DNA of 64,000 nucleotides from Struthidea cinerea. Its lineage: Eukaryota > Chordata > Aves > Passeriformes > Corcoracidae. Shown here in pieces: positions 35,749 to 49,183 of this stretch. A program made the position numbers and the translations under genes. The stretch's first letter is position 1, and each line of letters starts with the position of its first letter. A model generated the notes under the pieces. It saw only the letters and a list, made by a program, of their open reading frames with translations. It was not told the DNA's origin and ran no database searches. The DNA is taken from the NCBI GenBank assembly GCA_013397865.1, contig VZTI01001657.1, positions 62,001-126,000 of the forward strand. The letters run 5' to 3'.

Positions 35749-38700
35749 TCTCACGATTCATGATGTTGAGTTTACTCCTTTTCAAATGGATGCTTTTAGT
35801 ACAAGCAGGAAAGTATCTTAGCCACTTGGTGTTAAAGAAGGGTTTCCTTCTCATTGCCGTCACTTTCCATCTTAGACCTCTTGTACAACTTTTCTCTGTG
35901 CTATTAAATAGTTGCCAAATTACACCATAAGGGAGGCTGTATTTCAGTGTTGGATAAAATGATCCCTTTACACCAATATCTTATGGAGCCACTCAGGGGA
36001 CCGGGAAATACATCAGTTGCTTGGCAAGGTAGTCTCCAGGACAGGTTGAATGGAGATCCTGTAAAGTGATACTTATGAGATAGTAGAAGGTTACCCACTG
36101 AAAGGCCTCAGTCTTTCAAGGTAGTGGATGCTGTCTTTGTTGAATAAGAAATGAGAATTTTTTGCAAATGTCTCTTAAATACTTGATATGTTTCAGACTA
36201 CTTGAATGCAAGTTTCACTGTAGTTTGTTAATCCTTAGCTAGTATTTAGATACAGGCTTCAGCTGTGCTAGCACTTATGTGTGTGGAGTTTCCTGAGCTC
36301 AGTTTGGTTCAGCAAAATGTTCCACCATCGAAAACTCTCTCTGGGTGGGGTGACTGCATAAATGAGAAATGTTTTCAACCTCTGCACTGCTGAGCTTCTC
36401 TGAGGATTCAGCGGAAGTCTGAAATTTGGCAATGCTCACAAGTCTGAAATTCCTGAGAGTATATATATCATTCTCTTACTTGAAATTCAAATCAAGTAGG
36501 CGAGTATTCAGTTTACTGTGGTGGACCTGCATGGGACAGATCCCAGTTGCACTGAAGAAGGTCCATGGTGCTTTTCATCCACTTTTCTGCTCATCTTACT
36601 TCTGGAATTGCATAGTGTAGAATGGCTCATGTCGCCTGAAACTGCCCTTCTTTGAAACCACTGTTAATCCAGAACTGCTGGAGTCTTGCGTTCTTTGACT
36701 GCTGCTGTTTTCAAATTTATTCAAACTCTCTAAGCAAATTGTAACAAAAGGATGTGAAGGTCTGTTCTTCAGCCTCATATTGGACACAGAAGATGGTTTA
36801 AGTTTGCTTAGAAATAAGTCAGAATTCAAACTTTACAAATGAACATCACTTCAGTGTTCAGCTTGTAACAAACCAGACTGTTTTTCAAATTTATTGTCAA
36901 TAGATTTTTGTTTAGCTTTCTAAAAACTATGATATTATTTCTTTACATTAGGCAGAAAACCTTTTGCGTATAGTAAGGCCCCTCAATTCTTTCACCAGCT
37001 TAAATTGTTGCTGCAAGTTGCCTTTCAGCTGATGTGGCATTTGGCAAACAACTTGTAACCTAGAGAAATCTTTATGGTAATGCTGATGAATTGTCCACTT
37101 ATTACGTAGTATCCACTGTCTGAGGTACTTTTGTCTGAGGAGTTTCAAGAGTAGAGTTCAGCTCTTTAGTGTTTACTAAAGCTCCCCAAAAGAAGCAAGT
37201 CAAGTAAAAAAACAGTGATGCTTCACCTGCATTGCAGTTTCACTGCTGTTTCTGTGAATAATAAACTTATTAATGCCTGTTAAAGGCCAGCTGTTTACCC
37301 TTCAGGATAGAATGAGGGTAGATGACAGCCAAGACTTTTACACTATTATATTATGTGAAAATTTTTATTCTGTATGGTAAATCCCAAGCTAAATTATCCC
37401 TTTTCCAGGTTTGTTTTGTCTACTTCTTCCTTAGTAGAAGTTCTGTTTATGCTTCTGGGTTACATATATTTTACCACATCTTACCGTTCATATTCTCAAT
37501 TAGGACTGATGTTTCTGCTTCATAGAAAGTTAGAAATCACCCCTTTTAAAGAGAGAAAGAGAAAAGGAGGCTTTCTTTCTGTATACAGACTATACTAGGA
37601 ATACTTAGAGTAGTAAATTTGATGATTATTTTCAGCAGAGAGGTTCTTGGAAAATTAGGTCGTGGTTTTTTTGGTGTGGGTTGTTTATGTGGTTCCCCCC
37701 CACCTCGCCACACTGCTTTTGAAGCAGGAATGGCTTCCAGCTCTCTGCACTAGAAGGCAGTCTACATTTACTGTTGTCCCTGTAGCACTGAATTCTCCAC
37801 TGGATCATTCCGCTGTGAGTGTGAGTAGCCATACTGCATAAAGCACATACTGCTACCTCTTGTGTCAGTAACATTAGACAGATAACACCTTTTTCTCCTA
37901 GTAGTGGCAGGCCAGGTCTGTCATAAAACTGGACTAAATGACATTCCTGCCATATTCACTCCATATCCCTTATGTTTGCTAGAAAAAAAATTACCCCAAA
38001 ACGTCTGAAGTATAAAAAAAAAATTTTGTTTTATAAAACTTCATTTACTAGTCAATGTTATTTTATTTTTAAATTTTTTTCCTCCTGGTTGATAATATTG
38101 CCTGCATCTAAGTAATCCAAGCAAACCCCTGTGGAGCCAAGACATCTCCTTTTCTGTGTGCTTTTTCTTGCTATGCAAACCCATAAAAGCAGTATTGTTT
38201 TCTCTAAGACTACATCTCAAGTGACAAAAGAGAGGACAGACAGAAGGAACTATTGTTATAATAACTACAAGTAAAAGAAACTGAACAACAGTTATTAAGC
38301 GATGTGCCTGTGGTAACTTTGTCCAAGAAACCAGAGTTTTACCTGCTACCATTCGTGTAGCACAGCACATTGTATTAATGTTTTTGCTTTTTCTTAGACC
38401 AAGTGGCTCATACCAGTTTCGTAGTAATGCCAATGTGTCATTGCTGCACGTAGAAGAACTAATTGCAAATCATGTCCTGATGGCTTCGAGTACAAACGCA
38501 GAACAGAAAAGGTCCCTGTCAGAGTGATTTTGCAACCAAGAACCTGCTGAACCTGAAGAATAATAGGATTTACTGGTGCTATCTGGAGGTCATTCCTGTG
38601 CCACTTGGAGATCACTGAAAGCTTCAATGTTCATTCCAGTCAAAGACGCCTCAAAAGACAGCTTTATTTACAAAATTCACAGATCAATGCAGCAAGATTT

Positions 38701-39400
38701 GCATACAGGCAAGTATATAAATCCTGGTTTGCAGTATATTTTCCGTCTCTTGCGCTGCTGAATTTTAAAGAGTCTTGTGTTAAGAAGAAGCAACAGTGTG
38801 ATAGCACTTGAAAATGTACTCCCTTTGCTTTTCTGAAGAACATGTATAGAACAAGAAGAAGCAGTATTAGCTTTCTTTGTCCCCGTCCACCAATCTGGAA
38901 GCAAGAGATTCTGGAAAAGAGAAGACAACTCAGCCTGTATGTTCAGGCTTTGGCTATCTTTCTGGGAGTTCACTGTGCAGCCCTTATCCTACTGTTCTCG
39001 CGTTCTTTATTAAAAATAGAAAAGGAAATATACTTACAGTAATTTTCAGGGCTCCATGTTTTTGGAAAATGCATGGAATTTATGCAGCAGTGAAAATTAA
39101 AACTTTTTTTTCATACAGAAGTTTAAAATGCTTGCCTAATTGCAACCTTAAAAGAAATAGGGTTTTATGAATAGCAACAAATTCGCAAGACAAATCTGTG
39201 AAGACTGTAACATTTTGGCTGACACTTCTGATTCAGCTCTTTTTCTCCTGAACTTGACCTGAGAAAAAAAAAATCTATTTTGCATAGGTAATTAGAGGGG
39301 AAAAAAAAAAAAAAAGGAAGAACTTTAGGTCTTCAGATCAAGGATTGATTTTGAGCTAAGAGCCACAGGGTCAGCCCTGCACTATCCCACTGACACGTCC
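35749..39400. other. non-coding unique DNA, no gene seen
   Basis: No gene recognised. Frames of 98 (-), 97 (+) and 130 (-, 38041-38433) codons carry no domain. A 16-base A run sits at about 39300-39315. Confidence 0.7.
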
Positions 39401-39512
39401 ACTAATCCCAGGCTTGTGGGTTAGATCCCCATATGGGTCATTCACTTAAGATTTGGACTTGATGTTCCTTGAGATTTCCTTCTAGCTCAGAATATTCTGT
39501 GATTTTGTGATC
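39401..39512 (+). mobile_element. tRNA-derived SINE with CR1 tail (TguSINE1-like)
   Basis: The B box of a tRNA-type Pol III promoter is visible as GGTTAGATCCC (39419-39429). It is followed by CCATATGGGTCA, the 3' arm pattern of tRNA-Ile. Next comes TTCACTTAAGATTTGGACTT, then a CR1-like 3' end with TTCTGTGATTTTGTGAT (39495-39511). This tRNA-Ile head plus CR1 tail is the layout of TguSINE1, a non-autonomous SINE of passerines mobilised by CR1. The A-box half is not recognisable, so the copy is either 5'-truncated or rearranged. The poly-A run at about 39300 is too far away to belong to it. Confidence 0.82.
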
Positions 39513-41105
39513 TACTGCTGCTCCGTCTGTCTCTGAAGGTGTATAAGACATATTGTAAGGACTTACAGTCTCTTTATTTTGTTTTCCCTAATCTCATATT
39601 CTGTTGTGGCTCACAAAGCCATCACTATCCTTTTCTGAAGGCCAGCAAAATCAGTTGTCTTGGTCAAAAATGTACACAGTTGTCTCTCAGTGTAGCCTGG
39701 TCTGAAAAGGAGTCTGGTTAATTAACATTGATTACAATCCACCATCTGCAAGTAAAAATTGATTACCAGGGTTCCTAATATGAATGCCTCTCTGTCTTGA
39801 TTTCAATATTTCTGTGACTTTCCAATGACAGAAACAGGGACAGAAACTAAATCCACTTCTTAAAGGTCCCAGTTATTTGCAAGCTCCCCTGAGAAAGACA
39901 CTGGTGATTCTTCTGGTCCTACTTTATCACCCCATGGGAAGGTCATTTGTTAGCACAGCATCTAATTGCTGCAAATTGTCAGTGAGCACATTTGGACCCT
40001 GTTCAATGCTCCATTTTTTATTGAGAGAGGAGCAATGGTATTGATTTTGGATAGTCAGGGAGAATGCCAGGGATATTAGTAAGGAGCTCAGAGAACACAA
40101 CACATAAACTTTTATGACATGATGTCAAACTGGATTGCGCAGGCATAAATGAAAAGGACAACATCTTCTGTAATTACTGGAAACATATACCATACATCTA
40201 TTAGAAAAAGGGTACATTTCAATGAAAAAAGACACCTTGCAAAAAGTGACATCTCAGAAAATTTGTCTGACCAAAAGGGAAAAGAGGTAAGATTTTTATG
40301 TGTACCCTTTGAAATGACAGTGCACAATGTAGGAGCTGTATTTCTTTTGCTGTTGCAGTGTGACTGAAACCTACTGTGTTAGATCAGTGACCCATTTCCA
40401 CCATGCTTCATGTCTGGATATGTAAAATTCCATTCAATCCCAGTTCTAGTTAAATGGATGACAGGGAGGCATACAGCACAGTTGCTGCCCAACTCTGCTG
40501 AGTGAGATTTTTCGTGGTTCTCCACATCAAAAACAACTTAATCTACATAAGGATTGTGGGAATCCCGAATGCAGAGAAATGTTCTCTGCATTCTGGATTC
40601 CCACAAGGATGATACTGCACCCCCGAAAAAGAACAAGTGACCACTTACACTAATGTAGTGTACAGAGTTACCATTGTGCTGAAGTTTAAACTAAATAGCA
40701 ATTTAGCCAGCTAAGACCAGATCTTTAGTGATCTTTAAGCACTTAATTCATAATCACAGGTGAGCTGGTGTATGTTAGCTCATGGCTTAACTCACTTCTC
40801 TCTGACTCACAGCTTTTCTGTAAAGTGGTTGCATAACAGTTGTAAATAATTTGTGCAAATCAATGTTAGAGACATTAATTCAGAAGTTTTGTCTCCTTGT
40901 GTCTGCTGCCATCCTTGTCTTGTCGCTCTCTGTTCATGGTGCATTAAGAGAGTCAGCATGTGTACCTGTGTTTTGAGAATACCACCCATGGTATGCTGAT
41001 AGCCCAAATTTAAGAAAACCTAGTATTCTGTGAGCACAAACTCAAACCACAGTTGAGTCTGTGTGAACATCACAGGACATTTTTTCACTTTTAATGTGAC
41101 TGAGC
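39513..41105. other. non-coding unique DNA with one hairpin
   Basis: No exon or transposon recognised. The only notable structure is the hairpin at 40554-40606. Confidence 0.7.
40554..40606. repeat. near-perfect 25-bp inverted repeat, 3-nt loop
   Basis: Left arm 40554-40578 and right arm 40582-40606 are reverse complements at 24 of 25 positions (a C/A difference at arm position 13), with ATG as the loop. Pairing stops abruptly at both ends. The same AAGGAT hexamer occurs at 40549-40554 and 40605-40610, so a tiny foldback insertion with a target duplication is possible. The 3-nt loop is too tight for a usual microRNA precursor. Confidence 0.95.
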
Positions 41106-41250
41106 TCTGGCTGATATTGCCCGGGGGTGTTGTGGAGTCTGCATCTTTGGAGGTATGGTTTGGGCAACCAGCTCTAGATGTCCTTGCTAGAGCAAGTTGG
41201 TTGGACCAGATGACCTCCAGAGGCCCCTTCCATCCTCTGTCACTTTGTCA
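41106..41250 (+). mobile_element. CR1 LINE 3' UTR fragment
   Basis: Plus-strand end of CR1: a degenerate TGCCCGGGGGTGTTGTGGAG start (the residue of the LPREVV-coding region), then GGTTGGACCAGATGACCTCC and a worn octamer tail (CTCTGTCACTTTGTCA). Strongly 5'-truncated and old. Confidence 0.88.
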
Positions 41251-41326
41251 GTTGCAATTCTATCAGGCAATACAAAGTGCATAAATATCTTTGAAGCTAT
41301 TGTGCAATTGTTTTTCTACTTACAAG

Positions 41327-41341
41327 TTTATTTATTTATTT
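41327..41341. repeat. TTTA microsatellite
   Basis: Nearly four TTTA units. Confidence 0.85.
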
Positions 41342-44300
41342 GAATTCTTAGTGCCCTGAATTCACTGAGTGAAAATTTTAAAGATAACCATGACTACTGG
41401 ATTTAATTTTTGTAATCTTCAGGCAATAGGAAAGGTACAGGAGTTCCCAGAGGAACTGCCCCCCTGATTGACGAGACCTTCTCCCATCTCTGAATACAGC
41501 TTTAAACTCTGAACAACAGTAGAGAAATGGCAATGAATAAATGATGTCAACAATTTGTCTGGAGGCCAAAGAGAGTATGAGGGGGCCCCCAATAACTTCA
41601 TCTCTGAATATGCTGCAATGCAGCTGTGAGTAATAAGTTCACTTTCTTTTCAGGCATTGTACACTACATCTGAAATAGTTTCTGAACTTAGCACACAGTT
41701 TCCCGGCCATCTATTATTTTCCTTGGGGATCAGGAATCTTTCAAGCATTGCAGTGAAGAGTTTGATATGAGCAGATCGTGCATCAGGGAGGTGGGTGGTG
41801 GTCTGCTGGCCTGATCTCACAAGTTGCAGAACCTGGGGGAAGTCACTATTTAGACATATTAATATAATTTTATTGCTGGCCCTATCATATATTTTGACTC
41901 ATCTGAACAATGGCCAATTTCTTACTATTTTAAGCATGTGCGCAGAGAAGTAATGAAAATACGTAAGTTCTCTGTATGTTTAGAAATACTTCATTGGAAA
42001 TAAGGAACTAGACAAAATCTCTCTTCTTTTTCTTCTAGAACCTCTAGAAGGTCTGCATTCATAGCAGTGGTTGCCATTTTTAGAGGTGAACACAGACAGC
42101 AGAGAGGTGTCCCTTCATACATATGCAAAGGGCTATTTAAAAAAAATGTATTTAAAGTATATTTTATTTCATGATCATGAAATCAGATTGATATTCTAAG
42201 CAGTGGCATTTGTTTATATGTATATTTCAAGTTTTCATTAAATTCTTAATGCATCTTGAAAATTACTAAGTAACTGAAATAACTTAAGAAGAAGCTACAT
42301 GAGTGCGGTTTGAATGAAGTTATTCTATGAAATGAAATCAAAAATAATCAGCCCTATGAAGCTGACACAAAGAAAAGATAATATTTCTTCTTTTGATTCT
42401 GAGTTGTGCTGCTGCTTATAGTGGCATCATCCTCTCCCAGGAAAGTACACTGCTGGACTCATCAGCTCATCAACTAACAGTTTTAGAATAGAAGATTTTT
42501 ATTTCCTAACTCCTTTTTGTTTTCCTAAATCGAGAGGCACTTCTTCCCCCATCTTCCATTCATCTCTGGAGAAGGAAAGTGTAGCCTACAACCTAAAAGC
42601 AACTGGATGTTTTGTTAGTGTGAATGCTCGCTACTGACAAGACTGTGATGCCTCTGATCCCTTTCATTTTTTTCCTGTGGCAAAATCTGCCTTTTTGTCC
42701 ATTTGGTAGCTTAGAAGTTTGCTGTGATGTACTGCAGTATTTTGTTGCTGATATGTGGAATGGATGTTTTAAGGGCCTTTCACAGCAAATCTTGTCTTTT
42801 TTGGATGCAGTGTGCCAAGCTTGGTGTGTTAGGAGCTTCCTTCAAGACCTGAAAGCCTGAATTTCCTTCACCCTTTCTTCCAAATAGAGAGTCCTTATTT
42901 CCCAGGAAAGCCCCTTGACTATGCACTATTTGGAGGTAATTAAAGGCCTTTGCAAACATTTAGTCCTAAATAACTGTGATGTAGGGACTGCAGGCTGCAA
43001 AATCTTTGGGGCAAAAATTTGTGTTTTTCACTTGTGGCATGACTAGCCTACGGCATGCCTGTGAGTCGGGTGAATAATACTGGTAAGGGGGACCCATCAA
43101 AAAAGCCTGTGGAAATTTTATGTTCTTGAAGAGCAAAGATGAAAAAAGGTGGCTACTAATGTTCTGATCATTTGTAAAATTGACCACTTCTGTAAGCTAA
43201 ATACTGCCTATCTTCTCAGATTCTTCTCTTGTACACACTATCAGACTTCCCCCATTTTGCCTGAGCCTCCCTGTTTTATCATACATCATAACCTTTTCTA
43301 TGTAGCAGCTCCTGCCCTCACTTGTTCTATAACGAGTACATTGTGCTCTATGTGCAGAGATCTTAGGGATTGCTCTAAACCCCTTATGCACCTCTACAAA
43401 GAGTTTTAAGGTGGCTGTTTTCAAGAGGGAAACCTTAACAGGAAGAAACTGAGCAGAGGCTTAGCTAGGTCTGTACAGTAGGTCTCCCCCTCTAGCTCGG
43501 GTTTTCCCCAGGGCAGGCAACTATCAAAACAGAGCAGATCAGATACTGTCTCCAGGGCCAGCTATTCACTCCTTCCCAGCAAATGAGTCGTTGTTATTCC
43601 AAACCCAACCCTCAAATTAGCAAATGAATGTGACACCAAAGAAAATAAAACCAAGTTCAAATTTGTGTGTCTGAATGATAATATGTCTTCATGCACAAGG
43701 ATGAGATTTAAAAATTTTAAACAAATATGAAGATTCTCCAATTTCAACAGGTTTTGTTGCGTTTCCATTAGCTGCAAGACAAAAACTGCAATTTCATCTT
43801 CCCTGATAGAATCGATTAATTATGCATGTCCACCTAGTGCAGTTGGTAGGGCAGAGACCCCATGGAACAAACAGAATTGGATAAAGTAAAGACTGGGATA
43901 GCTAGCAAACTTTGCGCTGACGATTCTCTGGAGGGTGAAACTACATCCAGAATGTTCTTTTGACAGCCTCCACACCCATTAGAAAATTGTGGGTGTGCAG
44001 ACTGATCTACCTAGCTATTGTCTAGCCCAAACTGCCTCTTCATCTGACATTCGATGCAAAGTCAGAGTAGGAAAACAAGAAAGAAAGAAGGAAGTGAAAG
44101 ATCCTCTCCACAGCCATTGAACTAGTACATCCTGCTGCTTCATTGTGAATCAGCCTGCTAAAATCTCTGGATGGTATTTTTTCTTTCCACTAGGGTATTG
44201 TGGAAGATGGAAGTAAGTCTTCATTGACTTCAAGTCCACTTTTCCCATTTCAGCAGCACTTTTTCTGGGAAAGCCTGCCTAGGAGCTGAATTAGGACTCC

Positions 44301-45074
44301 AGGATTTTTTGTCAAGTGTTAATGATGGCAGCTCTATTAGCCTGGCTACCTGTACCGCCAGAAACACATTGGCAGTAGCTCCCACCTAATGCAGTCAGGA
44401 GAAAACAATAACGAGCTTCAGTCAAGGCAATTATTTTAAACAAACGCATTCATTCACCATGCTGGACTGGCTTCCAAATTTTGGCTCATGATGGCGACAG
44501 AGAAGGGTGTGATATTTGCACCTGACTTTCTCTTTGCCATTTCCTGCTCAACTCCTGCTTTGATCTCTGTCTCAGAATATAATTATGAAGTCTGAATCAG
44601 AACCAGGCTCTCATTTCTGCTGCCCCAACTTGCCCTCCTCTCTAGCTCTTAAGGAAGACACTGTGATTTGCAAATGCTTGCCTTTTATTTTTAGTCCAAT
44701 AAAATGGACCACCTACAAATTCAGGTTACTTTTTTCTTTTTATTACCTACTTTTTATAATGTAGCCAACTTACCCCAAAAGTACCCAGTAAGTGCATATA
44801 AAACATAATTAATCCTCTGAAAGGAATGTACCTTCTTTGCCTGAAATGATTTTACCAAACCCTTAGGTGGTATACACTGGCAGAACTCCACTGAAATCAG
44901 CACAGCTATCTTCATTTACAACAGTCATATGCTTGGTCCAATCTTTTTTCTCCCAGTGATAAGTGCATTCTGAGCAGGATCTTCAACATTAAAAGAATTG
45001 GCTTCTGGTTACCAGTGGGCGCCAGTTAGCATAGCTCTGTTAGTTTAAATTAAACTGCCCTGATTTACAGGTTG

Positions 45075-45100
45075 CATACACACACGTACGCACACACACC
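45075..45100. repeat. CA-rich dinucleotide repeat
   Basis: Interrupted CA repeat with GTACG in the middle. Confidence 0.85.
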
Positions 45101-48100
45101 AGCAAACATTATTTCAATATTCAGCGTTTAAAAATATCCTTACTATGGAAAAATATGTTCACATGGCAAAGATATTTTTCTAAGACTGCACAAATGTCTG
45201 GAGGCTAGGACCTTGAGGTCCTATGTCCTACACACCATGCTCTATGTAAGTGGTTTTGTAATCACATTAGGTTACATTGATTTATGTAATTATGATAACC
45301 AGTTTCTGTTTGCTGAAAAGAGAGTGAGGCTGAAGAATTACCAACCAAAACCCATAGGAGCTGTTTCTCTTAGATGGAGTTCTTGGCAAAGTTATGGTGT
45401 TGTTCGTAACTGTAAAATTTTGTTCAACCAGGACCAAGAATAATAAGGAATCTTATATTATATAGGACATGTATATTTATACATATGTACACACATGTAC
45501 TTATATACACAAACACCAGCTCTCATACTGGTTCTTCTAAGCTTTTCACTAGCCTAGGTGCAGTGTAAAAGAAAGATAAGCAAGGAGAGAATCATATTCT
45601 ACCTCTAATTTTAGATCTTTGATTTTGTAAAAAGAATTGTAAAGTTTGCCCCAGATGTGTTTGCTGACAAAGAGTGTAGAGTTTCATCTGTTATTAACTA
45701 GAGCATTTTAATGTAGCCAATTTCATGTTACCATCACAAACAGCACACCTCAATTGCTTGTGCCTCTGTAGTAACAGTTGTAGTCTTGTGGGAGTGGTAA
45801 GATTGTAAAACAAGAACATTAAGTGCATGCATAAAAAGGATAAGTCAACTGTTTACAGCTTCTACATAAGTGTCTTCCTTATGTTTCCTTTATTTCTTTT
45901 ATTAGAAAGTGACACGGCAAAGGTCAAATACCCAGCAAATGCCTGCCATTGCTGACTATTGAGCCAGAGCAAATGAAGTTTAGCTAATCCGCAGTCCTTC
46001 CTATTGCAGAGAAGGGCGAAGTCTAGGAGCAGTAAACCAAATACTTACTTTTCTTATGTAGTTTTAGAAAAATTCTACAGATGCTGGAAGACCAGGTATA
46101 AGTCTAGTGTCAAGCAGTCCCCCAAAATCATTGCAGAGTTGCACAACTTCTACAATGACACAAGTGTGGAAGATCTTGAGCCTGTCCTATTTATGTACCG
46201 ATTAGATTATATTTTCAATATCACCAGAATAAACTTGTTATTCTTAAACATTGACTGGACCAAGTCTATTCTGTTATACTTACTTTCTGTTGCTGTAGCT
46301 CCACTGGCCTTTTAAAGACAGAACTCTTCATTAAACAGTGAAGCTCAGAGTTAAAGGAAAAGCATTTCCCTCTCGTTTCTCTGAAGTGGCTGACTTTGAA
46401 GTTTTGTAGTGCAAAAGATACAGTTCAGACTGGAGTCAAATACTCGCCACAGGAACTACTGTTCTTACAATAGCAGAGGGTGTGTTACAATGGAGATTTG
46501 CTGAATATACAGACTTTTTGAACACAGTCAATACACGGTGTTCTGTTAACAAGTTGATCTCTTCCTGGAGTCATCCTTTAGATCCTTTATTACGGGAACT
46601 AGTGCAAAAGAGTTTGACTGAAACAGGGTAATTCCTTTGACAGATGTGATAACAATAACTATATTTTCCTTTTTGATACAAGGTTTTTGGTTTCACTTCA
46701 CATATCTGTATTAAGGGATTTTTTGATGGGCATTTTATCCTGCTACTAGATCTTAAGTTGGGATCATTTTGTAACCAGTAGTATTTCAATCTGACAGAAA
46801 CAGCAGAGAAAATCTGAGAAATAATAAGGCAGGCTTCTTAGGCATATCACAGAAGTTTCTTACGTATTTAGTAACTATTAGAACAAGATGAAAACCACAC
46901 TGGAAGATGCCCAATTTTTATGGTCTAAACTCTTAATTGCTAAATTTTTCTAATGAGGGGTGATACAGAGAAGTTCGGGGCATGCTTCAACAGATATTTC
47001 CTTAAGGAAATGTCTCTATTCACTGAACCTGTAGGGAATATTTTAATAATAATATTTTAATAAGACAGACTCCCCCTCTAGCATGATCTATCAGTAAATG
47101 ACAGTGTGATGTTAGTGTTGTTTCTCACAACAAAGATATTTTGGAATTTTTGTAGAAAAGCAAGTTCACATTCCTAACCATCCTCTAATCCTTCTGTCCC
47201 TCCTCAAAGAGCCTATGTCCACTTTTTAGCTATTTTTCCTCTCAAGTCAACTCCAAGTAAAAACATTTGGTAAAAAAGACCCTCTATTTCTTCATAGAGT
47301 TTTAGTAACAGTTCTAAACTGTTATAGCAGTATATTGACTGTAACATATATAGTCTAAATCTCATTTCACTGTTAGGTGGATAATTTCTAATGTAAGGGA
47401 AAGAGTCTGAAATTGGCAAACCAACTTAGTTTTACAACGCACACATCCACGCACGTGCAGACACACTCATTTCTCCATATATATGTATACACATCCAGAG
47501 ATATATCCTTTTTCCATTCACAGTCCCATATTGAAACTCAGAATATTTAAAGAATCAAGACAGGATAGAATTATTCCGTCAATGGTAAGTTAAGACACAA
47601 AATTGCTGGCCCAAGCTCATTCAGTGTACTTCAAGCTCTTTTGGACTAGTCTGTATCACTTCAGATTTTTTCATTTCAAAGTAAACACCTTCCTCTAATT
47701 TTGTTCTGCTAGAAGAAGCACTTTCTTTTGGAAAACTGGTGACAACAGCCACCAAATGAAAAAGTAAACTGTAGCTATAAAGAGAAATTTGATCAATGAC
47801 AACCACTCCTTAGGAAAACACACAGTCACCACCCATTAGGACAACACAGGAAAACTGACTGCATGAAAGTAACACCCTTAAGATGCTGCAAGAATAACCA
47901 AAAATGGAATAACGCATACTTACCATAGTAGCATAGGAGTCAAAGAAAAAAAACAGAAAAAAAGAAGAAAAAACAAGTTTAAGAGCTACCACTCAAAACA
48001 CAGAGGTTTATTTTTTGTTTTTTCGTTCTTGTTCATTCCTGCCTCAGCTGTCAGAGGCTATTTCTGTTTCTACAAGGTTTCCTCCTAGCACATGAGGAGT

Positions 48101-49136
48101 AAGTAACATGTGTCTACCCAGTAATAAATTATATTTTGGGTGCAGAAATCTCCATGATGACTGAGAAAAATACATTCATTGCATATTACTGTGAATTATT
48201 CAAAGTTCTGTAGCATTTTAGAAAAATACCTATCTAAATCTTAAACATTTATAGTAGCCTGCAAGTTCAGTCATTATCTTTCTCTTTGTGAAGGAGCAAA
48301 TATAGATCTCACAACAGTGGCTCTGAGAGCACGGGACCCAATTATATATCCTTTCAGTTCTTCAGGTTCCTACTGAGTGAAAAGTGAAACAGGAATCTTC
48401 CTCTGTGGTGATGATGCTGAGGATGATGCTGATGACAATTTAGCCTTTCTTTTCATTCTTTGTATGTCTCCAAAGAAAGCAGCAATTATGTGTTTTCCCT
48501 CTGCTGCACTGCTCAGTTTCTTAAAAACAATTTGTTGTGGAGAATTATATTCTACTTGTTTTTTTCCTGGGAAATATGTTTTCTTAGACAAGAGATCCCA
48601 CCTCAAACTGTGTCATTAAATTTCACCTCACTTTTCATAAGTGCTTTCATATGCATCCATTTTGGTTTGTGCTGATAGAACAAGTGAAGCTGAATAGTCA
48701 AAATTCATCAAGCAGTTTGACAGAATCCAAGTACTATATTATTTTTAAATGTTTTCAATACATGTTCCCTGTATATTAACTCTGTGTGTACACATACACT
48801 TTTACTAAAATACAGTATTACATGATAAAAAAGTACAGCACCTGGCTTAACAGACAAGCACCGGCTAGTGACATTTTGATACAGATAGACATATCCTTCC
48901 TCCTTTGGAATATAAAAGAATGAAATACAAATTAGGAATGGTCTTTAGCTGATGGCAATTGCCAAAAATACTATTATTATCCTATCGTAGGTCATCTTTT
49001 TGAAATGGATAGATTAGGAAAAAATCACAGGACAGTATTACTCTAAATACTGATGTCCTGACGCACAATTGCCCTGTGAAATGAGATTAAGGGATTCTGT
49101 GCTCTGGCTTGTAGACACTTAATTTCTGATTAGATG

Positions 49137-49183
49137 ACTGGAAGAAACTGTTATGTTCAGAACAGTTAACTGGAAGAAACTGT
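49137..49183. repeat. 15-bp spaced duplication
   Basis: ACTGGAAGAAACTGT occurs at 49137-49151 and 49169-49183. The spacer also pairs AACTGTT with AACAGTT, giving a small hairpin. Confidence 0.85.

Noticed and set aside
40554..40606. Hairpin as a microRNA precursor
   Set aside because: The 3-nt loop and abrupt ends do not fit a typical precursor, and no known mature sequence was recognised.
43830..43870. tRNA-like phrase GTGCAGTTGGTAGGGCAGAG
   Set aside because: Resembles a tRNA A box only. No B box or cloverleaf could be built around it.
46996..47011. 16-bp palindrome ATTTCCTTAAGGAAAT as a transcription factor site
   Set aside because: A palindrome of this size can occur by chance in AT-rich DNA, and the half-site spacing fits no factor I can name with confidence.
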